DNA of 8,507 nucleotides from CAZJUO01 sp964549245 (GTDB lineage: Bacteria > Patescibacteriota > Patescibacteriia > UBA10025 > JAHIVO01). Numbering within the stretch: the first letter of the stretch is position 1; the number at the start of each line of letters is the position of its first letter. Location: positions 1 through 8,507 of the forward strand of contig CAZJUO010000055.1 in assembly GCA_964549245.1 (NCBI GenBank). The letters are read 5' to 3'. Positions 1-6,010 of this stretch are shown here, one piece after another. Under the pieces are notes generated by a model. It ran no database searches. It saw only the letters and a program-made list of their open reading frames with translations, and was not told the DNA's origin. The translations under genes and the position numbers were made by a program.

Positions 1-7
1 AGGCGGG

Positions 8-53
8 AGAATGTTAGAGTGTTATTTTAGTATATTAAATAATTCCAAATGAT
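8..53. repeat. Direct repeat copy A, at the 3' end of the HAD gene
   Basis: Aligned without gaps to 677-722, this segment matches at 37 of 46 positions by my count (16 of 17 over the first part). It contains the tandem octamer AGAATGTT/AGAGTGTT, then runs into the last codons of the HAD gene read on the minus strand. The offset between the copies is 669 bp, so together they bracket the HAD gene. The repeat is degenerate, and more copies may lie left of the window. Confidence 0.55.
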
Positions 54-663
54 CTTTAATAATATAATCGGGATTCTTGGCTCGTAGTGATTCTTCTGAA
101 TAGAATTTTTCATGTTCGGACGGATGGTAGGTAATTGATCGTGCTCCTATGTATTTTGCCGCTTCGATGTCGTTATAAGCGTCGCCAATGACCGCTACGT
201 GGGGGAGATCGCGGGTTGCTTGTTGCGCCAGCTTTTTAAAAATGATTGGTTTTTCATGAGGGCAGTCATCAAAACTCATAATGTATTTGAAGTATTGTTT
301 TAGGTGAAATTTCTCTAGAGCAGGATCGAATTCATGCTGGCGAGCCAAAGAGCCAAGGCAAACGGTATAGTTTAATTTATTCAGCTTGGATAACGTTGCC
401 ACAATATTATTATGCAGTGTAGCTTTCTTGAAACCCTCGCGCGCTCCTTGGTGGTAGTATTTTGAAAAAGCAGTGGCATCATCAAGTCCGCAATTTTTCG
501 CGGCTACTTTATCTATGATGTTAAAACATTTTTTTATTATCTGCTGGTCGCTTAGTTGTGCGCCTAATTTTTCAACAGCCTGGCGATATGCACGGAGGTG
601 CCATGGTAAAGTATCAAGTATGGTACCGTCAAAATCATATATTATTACAGTGGTACTATTCAT
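22..663 (-). CDS. HAD-superfamily hydrolase, phosphoglycolate phosphatase-like
   Basis: A 213-aa cytoplasmic phosphatase of the haloacid dehalogenase superfamily, which acts through an aspartyl-phosphate intermediate with Mg2+. Motif I is DFDGT with nucleophile D10 and acid/base D12. Motif II is probably S105 in LGSLAR. Motif III is K138 in EKPIIF, and motif IV is GDAYND with D161 and D165. The helical stretch between motifs I and II (about 18-85) fits a type C1 cap, as in phosphoglycolate phosphatase and beta-phosphoglucomutase relatives. The length is normal. The substrate cannot be read from sequence. The ATG at 661-663 sits just ahead of motif I, which supports the start, but there is no Shine-Dalgarno and a perfect hairpin ends three bases upstream. 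A weak GATAAT at 693-698 could be its -10; otherwise it depends on read-through from the promoter at 905-933. Direct repeats flank the gene. Confidence 0.9.
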   Translation of the reverse strand: MNSTTVIIYDFDGTILDTLPWHLRAYRQAVEKLGAQLSDQQIIKKCFNIIDKVAAKNCGLDDATAFSKYYHQGAREGFKKATLHNNIVATLSKLNKLNYTVCLGSLARQHEFDPALEKFHLKQYFKYIMSFDDCPHEKPIIFKKLAQQATRDLPHVAVIGDAYNDIEAAKYIGARSITYHPSEHEKFYSEESLRAKNPDYIIKDHLELFNILK

Positions 664-666
664 AGG

Positions 667-684
667 AACATTCTCAAGAATGTT
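667..684. repeat. Perfect inverted repeat next to the HAD start codon
   Basis: Arms 667-674 and 677-684 are exactly complementary (AACATTCT and AGAATGTT) around a 2-bp centre. The right arm is also the first unit of direct-repeat copy B, so the octamer occurs three times between 667 and 692. Read on the minus strand it ends three bases before the HAD ATG and has no T-tract. That fits a protein-binding operator, an initiation-control hairpin or a repeat boundary better than a terminator. Confidence 0.55.
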
Positions 685-722
685 AGAATGTTATTATCTT
701 ATTTAAAACAATCCCAAATCAT
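677..722. repeat. Direct repeat copy B, upstream of the HAD gene
   Basis: Partner of the 8-53 copy: 37 of 46 ungapped matches. It holds AGAATGTT twice in tandem (677-692) and the 3' half of the terminator-like hairpin of the upstream unit. Relative to the minus-strand reading frames, both copies cover the last codons of an ORF in the same frame (DHLELF in the HAD protein, NDLGLF in the small ORF). This points to shared ancestry of the two 3' ends rather than only a short binding site. Confidence 0.55.
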
Positions 723-885
723 TTTCAGAATTGGGACCCAATTGTGGCACTTCGGTAAGCTCAGCGCCTTTGGGTGGTTCCACCCGTATTGTCCGTTTTA
801 GGCGGACCGCTCGTTTATATAGTTGACTCGTGGTTTGGCCGATAAAATTGGTGGCTGGCGCCAAAACGGTTGGTAGCCGTTTCAA
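703..885 (-). CDS. Possible 60-aa small protein (doubtful; overlaps candidate ncRNA)
   Basis: An open frame of 60 codons from a TTG that directly follows an in-frame TGA, ending in TAA at 703-705. I do not recognise the product. It is rich in Thr, Pro, Leu and Arg, has no signal peptide or membrane segment, and reads like a basic N-terminal half with an acidic, Pro-rich end. Against it: a TTG start, no convincing Shine-Dalgarno, a predicted leader of only about 12 nt, and several inverted repeats inside it that are better explained by RNA structure. In its favour: it is open over the full length, and its last residues (NDLGLF) resemble the HAD C-terminus (DHLELF), though that similarity lies inside the direct repeat. 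I rate it below the non-coding RNA explanation. Confidence 0.22.
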   Translation of the reverse strand: MKRLPTVLAPATNFIGQTTSQLYKRAVRLKRTIRVEPPKGAELTEVPQLGPNSENDLGLF

Positions 886-898
886 TCACCACAGAGCG
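704..898 (-). ncRNA. Candidate structured RNA of unknown family, about 195 nt
   Basis: A strong promoter would start a transcript near 898, and a terminator-like hairpin would end it near 705. The segment 731-900 is 52% G+C by my count (89 of 170), against about 25% in the 60-70 bp on each side. Inverted repeats on the minus strand: AAACGG/CCGTTT (882-877 with 869-864), GTCCG/CGGAC (807-803 with 795-791), GGGTG/CACCC with a GAAC loop (785-781 with 776-772), and AATTGGG/CCCAATT (743-737 with 735-729). Possible long-range pairs are UGUGG/CCACA (893-889 with 747-743) and GGCGCC/GGCGCU (862-857 with 768-763). Except for a one-base overlap at 743 (between UGUGG/CCACA and the AATTGGG arm), these can nest in one closed fold. 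I see no signature of tmRNA, RNase P RNA, SRP RNA or a known riboswitch. It could be a free RNA or a 5' attenuator for the HAD gene. A 60-codon ORF is the competing reading. Confidence 0.45.
705..735 (-). terminator. Terminator-like hairpin of the candidate RNA
   Basis: Read on the minus strand, CCCAA-T-TC (735-728) pairs with GA-T-TTGGG (720-713), an 8-position stem with one U-U mismatch and a 7-nt loop. It is followed by ATTGTTTTAA. The 5' arm CCC is shared with the alternative AATTGGG/CCCAATT hairpin, so the two structures exclude each other. Confidence 0.45.
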
Positions 899-904
899 TT
901 GGTA

Positions 905-933
905 ATCATACTGCTATTATAGCCTTTTGTCAA
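905..933 (-). promoter_or_regulatory. Sigma-70-type promoter for the candidate RNA and possibly the HAD gene
   Basis: Minus strand: -35 TTGACA at 933-928 (perfect), a spacer of exactly 17 bp (927-911), and -10 TATGAT at 910-905 (5 of 6). The predicted start is near 898. A second TATAAT lies inside the spacer at 921-916 but is only 6 bp from TTGACA, so it cannot use that -35. The promoter sits just after the terminator of the upstream dnaE-side operon, which marks a separate transcription unit. Confidence 0.75.
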
Positions 934-943
934 ATACGTATTA

Positions 944-981
944 TTTATTAAAACAAATGAGCTCTGAAGATCAGAGCTCAT
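944..981 (-). terminator. Intrinsic terminator of the dnaE-side operon
   Basis: An 11-bp perfect stem (957-967 with 971-981, ATGAGCTCTGA and its complement) with a 3-nt loop. On the minus strand it is followed by the T-rich run TTGTTTTAATAAAT. The plus-strand side has no T-tract, so it acts for the minus strand. It lies 20 bp after the stop of the 110-aa gene. Confidence 0.85.
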
Positions 982-1001
982 ACGATAGGGGGATTAACTT
1001 T

Positions 1002-1334
1002 TTAGCTCATGGTTGCTTGATGAATTAGGAAGATCAGTTTGTCAAGATCTTTAATTGATTGCGTATTGCCGCGATTTTCAGCTCGTACCTCATTGTCATA
1101 AAAGTCTTCCATATGTGGCGGCAGTTTTCCGAAAGCATGATCGTGAGCAGCTGCTCCCATTATTCTATCGATAGTAGCTTGGGTAGTGACTTTTTCTTTT
1201 TCTGCTTGGGACAGAATCATGCCTTGAAGTTCATTAAGCTGTGTAGGATTGAGGCCTTTGATAGTTTCACGTACGTTAATCTTCGTGAAACCCCCTCGTA
1301 TCGCCATTAACTTGTTAAACGCATCTGTAACCAT
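1002..1334 (-). CDS. Conserved-looking hypothetical protein, 110 aa
   Basis: I do not recognise this protein. It is soluble, has no signal peptide or membrane segment, and looks mainly helical, with Leu/Ile-spaced stretches at about 24-60 and 90-107. A central linker at about 64-88 holds His residues and PPH. The ATG at 1332-1334 is set by one of the best Shine-Dalgarno sequences in the window, AAGGAGG eight bases upstream. It lies 30 bp after the stop of the membrane-anchored baseplate-J-like gene and just before a strong terminator, so it is probably the last gene of the dnaE operon. The strong ribosome site suggests higher output than its neighbours. It could be a partner of the upstream membrane protein, but only position supports this. 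Confidence 0.8.
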   Translation of the reverse strand: MVTDAFNKLMAIRGGFTKINVRETIKGLNPTQLNELQGMILSQAEKEKVTTQATIDRIMGAAAHDHAFGKLPPHMEDFYDNEVRAENRGNTQSIKDLDKLIFLIHQATMS

Positions 1335-1340
1335 GTTGGT

Positions 1341-1349
1341 TACCTCCTT
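1341..1349 (-). promoter_or_regulatory. Strong Shine-Dalgarno of the 110-aa gene
   Basis: Minus strand AAGGAGGTA, with AAGGAGG at 1349-1343 and eight bases to the ATG. It is a near-perfect complement of the 16S 3' end. The upstream genes dnaE, the 109-aa gene and the baseplate-J-like gene show no clear site. Confidence 0.85.
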
Positions 1350-1364
1350 GGTTTGTAAAAATGT

Positions 1365-2513
1365 CTATTCTGCAATTTTTATTTCAATGTGGTCTTTTAG
1401 TTTTGGCGCTTTGGTCACCCAAAAGGGGGAAAATTTTACTTCCACCTCGCCGATACTGTCAAATTTTGAAAAATATGATTTTATTTGCTGTTCGTCTTTG
1501 GCGGTTACATTATCTCTTTCAAAGATAGCGTTAGAAAGCCGTGGGGCGACGGCGGCAGTAAAATCCACTTCGAGTTCTGCCGTTTGCTGCTCAAGATCGT
1601 ATGTTTCAAGTGTATACATTAATCCGCTTTGGTCGTAGGAAGAAATTTTTTCATCAGCGGAGATATCCTTTTCTAATAGGTCTTTGGCTATACCCAGTAG
1701 TTCCGCTTCATCAAAAATAATCCCGACAGCTCGAATAGTCATTGTCAGCTCAAAAGCCTCTGCTTCAGCGCCCACTTCTGCTGAAGGGGAGTTTTCTAAA
1801 ATTATGCTAGTTACGGCCTGCTTAGAAAGCGTATCGTTATTTTCTAAAATTTTGTCTGATCGCGCCAGTTCTGCACGGGCTTGCTCTTCTAATTCCTGGC
1901 GCAGCGTTTCTGTAGCCTCGTTGATTTGATCTTGGGTCAGTACTTTTGCGCTACGCAAACCCCCGCTCATTTGCTCAAAACTTTGGGCGTAAATTTTGTC
2001 TTGCAAACCTTCCCATAAACCAGGGATAGTAAAGGTGGTTGGTTCAATATCGCCGCTGGGCCCCGGCTGGTCGGCGTATACCGCAACGTTTTCCAAGGTG
2101 CCGCCGGCCGGCACGTCAACCCGGTCTTTGATCCTGAATAGGGTGCCATCAGGCGCTAGGAGACGAGTAGTGGCAGCTAATGGCTGTTCTTGTGACCAGT
2201 TATTGTAAATAGTTACTGTTCCGGCTGCGTTGTCCAAAACTTCTTCGCCAGTGTTAGTGTTGGTAAATGTTTTACTGCCGTTTTTGGTGGTAGCTACCAG
2301 ATAACCGGGAAGCGTATTGGTCGTTGGCTGATCATCTTCCGCAATCTCGATGGAAAAAGCAGTGCTCGTTGGTTGGGGATTGAGCGATACCAAAATGACT
2401 GTTTTGGAAAATGAAAAATAGACGATAACGCCGAACAATAGCAGGGTCACTACAATGAAAATGATAATAATTTTTTTGTAAAATTGGGTGGTTTGGATTT
2501 TCGCGATCTGCAT
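1365..2513 (-). CDS. Membrane-anchored baseplate J/gp47-like protein
   Basis: A 382-aa protein with a short basic N-terminus, one hydrophobic helix at about 14-36 and a large, probably extracytoplasmic, C-terminal part. Residues about 97-165 (TRLLAPDGTLFRI, then VPAGG, then QPGPSGDIEP) resemble the core of baseplate J/gp47-family domains, where such segments follow the pattern TRF..G..F......VPAGG...G..GN. A following GLWEGLQDKIY segment is, from memory, typical of CPR proteins with this annotation. Residues about 192-228 are a charged helix, probably coiled coil; the rest is alpha/beta. No enzyme motif is visible. It starts 6 bp after the dnaE stop without a clear ribosome site, so translation is probably coupled to dnaE. 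No other phage or contractile-injection genes are present, so a cell-surface role is more likely than a prophage baseplate. Function is unknown. Confidence 0.82.
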   Translation of the reverse strand: MQIAKIQTTQFYKKIIIIFIVVTLLLFGVIVYFSFSKTVILVSLNPQPTSTAFSIEIAEDDQPTTNTLPGYLVATTKNGSKTFTNTNTGEEVLDNAAGTVTIYNNWSQEQPLAATTRLLAPDGTLFRIKDRVDVPAGGTLENVAVYADQPGPSGDIEPTTFTIPGLWEGLQDKIYAQSFEQMSGGLRSAKVLTQDQINEATETLRQELEEQARAELARSDKILENNDTLSKQAVTSIILENSPSAEVGAEAEAFELTMTIRAVGIIFDEAELLGIAKDLLEKDISADEKISSYDQSGLMYTLETYDLEQQTAELEVDFTAAVAPRLSNAIFERDNVTAKDEQQIKSYFSKFDSIGEVEVKFSPFWVTKAPKLKDHIEIKIAE

Positions 2514-2519
2514 ATTTCG

Positions 2520-5500
2520 CTATTTAAATTTTATATTTTCGTGGCCAATTAAGTTGCCGATAGTGCGGCAGCCGCTTTTGGTTATAGAAAATTTCGTATT
2601 CACTATTTTGATTTTATCATGTACGCTGATTTTGAGAAGTACCTGGTAACTGCCCGGGTGCTGCTCGAATACTTGCTTAAGATTTTCAAACATCGATTTA
2701 GAAATGCGGGCCGGAATGGTAAAATATACTTTTTCCGCGGCTTTGGGAGGCGGCTGGTTAAGCTGTTTCGCTCCATTTTTTAGCGTAGCATGATCTAGTT
2801 CCTTTACTTCGTTGCAAAGGAATTTTATAACGCCGTCTTTATCCGATAATTTTCCTTTAAGTAAAACAATTTTTTCTTCCTGCCAAATAGTTACATTACT
2901 CTGTAAAATAGTGGGGAAGACAATGACCTCAATATGGCCAGTGACGTCTTCTATTTTTACAAAGACCATTGGTTGGTTATTCCGTGTAATGACTTTTTGT
3001 ACGTGCGTGATAATGCCGCCAATAACAATATCGTATTGCTTTTTAGAATGATCAAGATCAGTAATGGGAGTGGCAATTTTGCCTAAGTAGTCTTTGTATT
3101 CAGACAATGGATGGTCGGAAATATACAGTCCAAGTAATTCTTTTTCCCAGGTTAGTTTTTTTTGTTTTGAAGCCGCCTCTGCTTCAGCCAATCGCAATTT
3201 GGGCATATGCTGGGTAGGCAAAACGCCAAAGAGGTTAGTCTGCCCGTTTTGGGATTCTTTTTCCGCTGTTTTAGCAAAGAGCAGCAGCGATTCCATATTT
3301 TGGAGCAATTGGTTGCGCTCACCGAAATTATCAAGGGCTCCGGATTTGACCAGGCTTTCCAAAGACTTTTTATTCAAATCTTTTGTTTGTACGCGCATTA
3401 AAAAATCTTCCAGGTTTTTATAAAGCCCATTTTCTTTTCGCTCGCGGATTATAGTTCTCACAATATTAGTCCCCACATTTTTAATAGCCAGAAGCCCGAA
3501 CCGGATTTTATGCTCGGGCTGCTTTGTTTGGGAGTCAAAAACAGCGGTAAAGGTGGAAAAACTTTCGTTGATATCTGGCGGCAGGACTTGTATGCCCATT
3601 TGTTCGCATTCCTCGACTTCAATAGCGATACGGTCGATATCGCCATAATCAGAAGTAAGGAGTGAAGCCATAAACTCTTCTGGGTAATTGGCTTTGAAAT
3701 AAGCGGTTTGGTAGGCGATCATGGCATAACAAGCGGCGTGTGCCCGTACAAATCCGTAACGGGCGAAAGGCTCTATCATTTTCCATATTTTTTCGGCAAT
3801 GCGCTTTTTAATGCCGTTTTCGATTATGCCTTTGATCATTTTATTTCGCTGCTGTATCAGCAGTTTTTTTATTTTTTTACCTACGGCTTTACGCAGGATA
3901 TCAGCTTCAGAAAGCGAGAAGCCGGCCAGGTCCTGGGCAATGCGCATGAGCTGTTCTTGGTAAACAGCCACGCCGTAGGTTTTTTCTAGGATTGGTCTTA
4001 GTTTTGGATGCAGATAGGTAGCTTGTTTGCGGCCGTGCTTGCCGGCGATGAAATCGGGTATAAATTCCATCGGTCCCGGACGGTACAAAGCGACCATAGC
4101 GATGATATCTTCCAGTTCGTTTGGTTTTAGCTGTTTCAAATAACGTTTCATGCCTGCTGATTCTAGTTGGAAGACTCCGGTGGTATTTCCTTGCTGTAAG
4201 AGTTTGAATGTTTTGCTATCATCAAGCGGCAGCTGATCAATGTCGATTGAGATATTCCGGGTCTTTTTAATAATGTTAATAGTATTTTCAAGAGTAGTCA
4301 GGTTTTTTAATCCGAGGAAATCCATTTTCAAAAGGCCAAGGTCTTCTATAGGATGGAGTGAATACTGGGAGACAATGATATTATCACCTTGGGTTGAGTA
4401 TTGTAACGGTACGTAATTGGTTAACGGATCTTTGGTGATGACGACGCCGCAAGCGTGGGTGGAGGCATGCCGGGCCACTCCTTCAAGCTTTCGCGCGGCA
4501 TCGAGGAGTTTTTTACCGTCGGCATCGTTTTCATAGACTTCTTTTAGTTCAGGGTTCATAGCCAAAGCTTCATTGATCGAAGTGAACATGGGGATCATCT
4601 TGGCTACTTTGTCGCAATAGGAATATGTAAGATCCAATACTCGGCCCGCGTCGCGGATCGCTCCCCGGGCGGCCATGGTGCCAAAAGTAATTATTTGCGC
4701 AACGTGATCTTTGCCGTATTTATTTTCGACATATTGTATGACTTCGTCCCTTCTGGTATCGGCAAAATCAAGATCAATATCAGGCATGGAAATTCTTTCC
4801 GGATTTAGAAACCGTTCAAAGATGAGGTCATAGCGTATAGGGTCGATATTGGTTATATTGGTTAAGTAGGACACAATGCTGCCGGCCGCTGAACCGCGTC
4901 CAGGGCCGACTACGATTCCTTCGCGTTTGGACCAATTGACAAAATCCTGAACAATAAGAAAATATGAGGCAAATCCGGTTTTTTTAATTACTTGCAGTTC
5001 ATAGTCCAAACGTTCTTGTATTTGTTTATCGTTTTCTTTGCCTGGGTAGCGCTTTGACAGCCCTTGCTGGCACAGTGATCGTAGGAACTCGTCGGCACTT
5101 TGGCCGTTGGGCACTTCAAAGTGGGGGAGAGTGATCGTGCCGAGTTCAATTTCCAGGTTGCATTTATTGGCCACTTCAACCGTATTGGCCAGGGCTTCGG
5201 GATGGTCGGAGAAAGCCCGCTTCATTTCATCAGGGCTTTTCAGCGAATAATTTTCGCCCAGGTATGACATTCGATCAGTATCTTTTTGTTTCTTTTTTGT
5301 CTGCAAACAGATTAGGATATCATGGATTTTATCATCATCTTTTTCTAAGTAATGTACATCGTTAGTTGCGACTACGGGGATGTCCAGTTTTTTTCCAAGT
5401 TCGAAAATAGCCTTGTTCACATTCTGCTGGTGGGGGACAGTGGGATGGTCCTGCACTTCAAGATAAAAGTTTCCAGCTCCAAAAATATTCTGTAGTGCCA

Positions 5501-5978
5501 GCGCTTGCTCTTGGGCTTTTTCTAATTCTCCGTTGATGATGAGTTTGGGGAGCTGGCCCTGGAGGCAGGAGCTAAGGGCGATCAGTCCGTCACTGTGCTG
5601 CTGGAGCAATTCTAGATCGATACGGGGCTTATAATAAAATCCCCGGAGGTGGGCTTCGGTGGTTAAGTAAATCAGATTTTTGTAGCCGGTTTTGTCTTTT
5701 GCTAATAGCACCAGGTGATGAGGGCGCTCGTCAATTTTTGCCCGTTTATTTTCCATGCCATTGCGGGCTACATATGCTTCAACGCCGATAATCGGTTTGA
5801 TGCCGGCTTGTTTTGCTTTTTGGTAAAATTCAATAGCGCCATACATGACGCCGTGATCAGTTAAAGCAAGCGCCGACATGTGGTATGACTGCGCTTTTTT
5901 TATTAATTCATCAATTTTGGCTAATCCGTCCAAGAGACTATAATGACTATGGACATGGAGATGGATGAAGTCCGACAT
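2520..5978 (-). CDS. dnaE: DNA polymerase III subunit alpha (replicative polymerase)
   Basis: A C-family replicative polymerase of 1152 aa, the usual DnaE1 size. The N-terminal PHP domain (about 3-215) has all nine expected metal ligands: H8, H10, D17, H42, E67, H88 (or H87), C138, D207 and H209. The palm carries GPGRGSAAGS (358-367), PDIDLDF with catalytic D402 and D404, and the third aspartate D553 in KMDFLGL. The fingers and thumb follow, with a YGFVRAHAACYA motif near 741. A helix-hairpin-helix lies at about 827-847, a clamp-binding motif QTNLF at 913-917, and an OB fold at about 984-1062. It acts in the cytoplasm at the fork with the beta clamp and clamp loader. No intein or frameshift is seen. 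The ATG start gives the HLHVHSHYSLLDG opening at the usual distance; there is no clear Shine-Dalgarno. It lies between two genes for single-pass membrane proteins. Confidence 0.98.
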   Translation of the reverse strand: MSDFIHLHVHSHYSLLDGLAKIDELIKKAQSYHMSALALTDHGVMYGAIEFYQKAKQAGIKPIIGVEAYVARNGMENKRAKIDERPHHLVLLAKDKTGYKNLIYLTTEAHLRGFYYKPRIDLELLQQHSDGLIALSSCLQGQLPKLIINGELEKAQEQALALQNIFGAGNFYLEVQDHPTVPHQQNVNKAIFELGKKLDIPVVATNDVHYLEKDDDKIHDILICLQTKKKQKDTDRMSYLGENYSLKSPDEMKRAFSDHPEALANTVEVANKCNLEIELGTITLPHFEVPNGQSADEFLRSLCQQGLSKRYPGKENDKQIQERLDYELQVIKKTGFASYFLIVQDFVNWSKREGIVVGPGRGSAAGSIVSYLTNITNIDPIRYDLIFERFLNPERISMPDIDLDFADTRRDEVIQYVENKYGKDHVAQIITFGTMAARGAIRDAGRVLDLTYSYCDKVAKMIPMFTSINEALAMNPELKEVYENDADGKKLLDAARKLEGVARHASTHACGVVITKDPLTNYVPLQYSTQGDNIIVSQYSLHPIEDLGLLKMDFLGLKNLTTLENTINIIKKTRNISIDIDQLPLDDSKTFKLLQQGNTTGVFQLESAGMKRYLKQLKPNELEDIIAMVALYRPGPMEFIPDFIAGKHGRKQATYLHPKLRPILEKTYGVAVYQEQLMRIAQDLAGFSLSEADILRKAVGKKIKKLLIQQRNKMIKGIIENGIKKRIAEKIWKMIEPFARYGFVRAHAACYAMIAYQTAYFKANYPEEFMASLLTSDYGDIDRIAIEVEECEQMGIQVLPPDINESFSTFTAVFDSQTKQPEHKIRFGLLAIKNVGTNIVRTIIRERKENGLYKNLEDFLMRVQTKDLNKKSLESLVKSGALDNFGERNQLLQNMESLLLFAKTAEKESQNGQTNLFGVLPTQHMPKLRLAEAEAASKQKKLTWEKELLGLYISDHPLSEYKDYLGKIATPITDLDHSKKQYDIVIGGIITHVQKVITRNNQPMVFVKIEDVTGHIEVIVFPTILQSNVTIWQEEKIVLLKGKLSDKDGVIKFLCNEVKELDHATLKNGAKQLNQPPPKAAEKVYFTIPARISKSMFENLKQVFEQHPGSYQVLLKISVHDKIKIVNTKFSITKSGCRTIGNLIGHENIKFK

Positions 5979-6010
5979 AAAATGATTTCAATAAAACGCC
6001 GCTGTTTTAT

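Noticed and set aside
473..706. 77-codon plus-strand ORF opposite the HAD gene
   Set aside because: It is antisense to a clear HAD enzyme, crosses the repeat and hairpin, and shows no ribosome site or family feature.
771..786. GGGTGGAACC on the minus strand, identical to the core of the T-box antiterminator sequence
   Set aside because: No stem I, specifier loop or other T-box elements are seen. The following gene is not an amino-acid or tRNA-synthetase gene, and the stretch is better explained as a simple GGGTG/CACCC hairpin.
916..933. TTGACA followed by TATAAT on the minus strand
   Set aside because: The spacing is only 6 bp. The TATGAT at 905-910 has the correct 17-bp spacing and is taken as the -10.
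1059..1638. Plus-strand ORFs opposite the 110-aa and baseplate-J-like genes
   Set aside because: They are shadows of the minus-strand genes, with low-complexity Ser/Phe-rich translations and no start signals.
3094..3423. 109-codon plus-strand ORF inside dnaE, and the other short ORFs within dnaE
   Set aside because: dnaE is intact and conserved over these positions, and the antisense translations look like shadow coding.
5991..6010. Inverted repeat ATAAAAC/GTTTTAT between the 109-aa gene and dnaE
   Set aside because: The 7-bp stem is almost all A-T and has no T-tract, so it is too weak to call a terminator and is expected by chance in AT-rich DNA.
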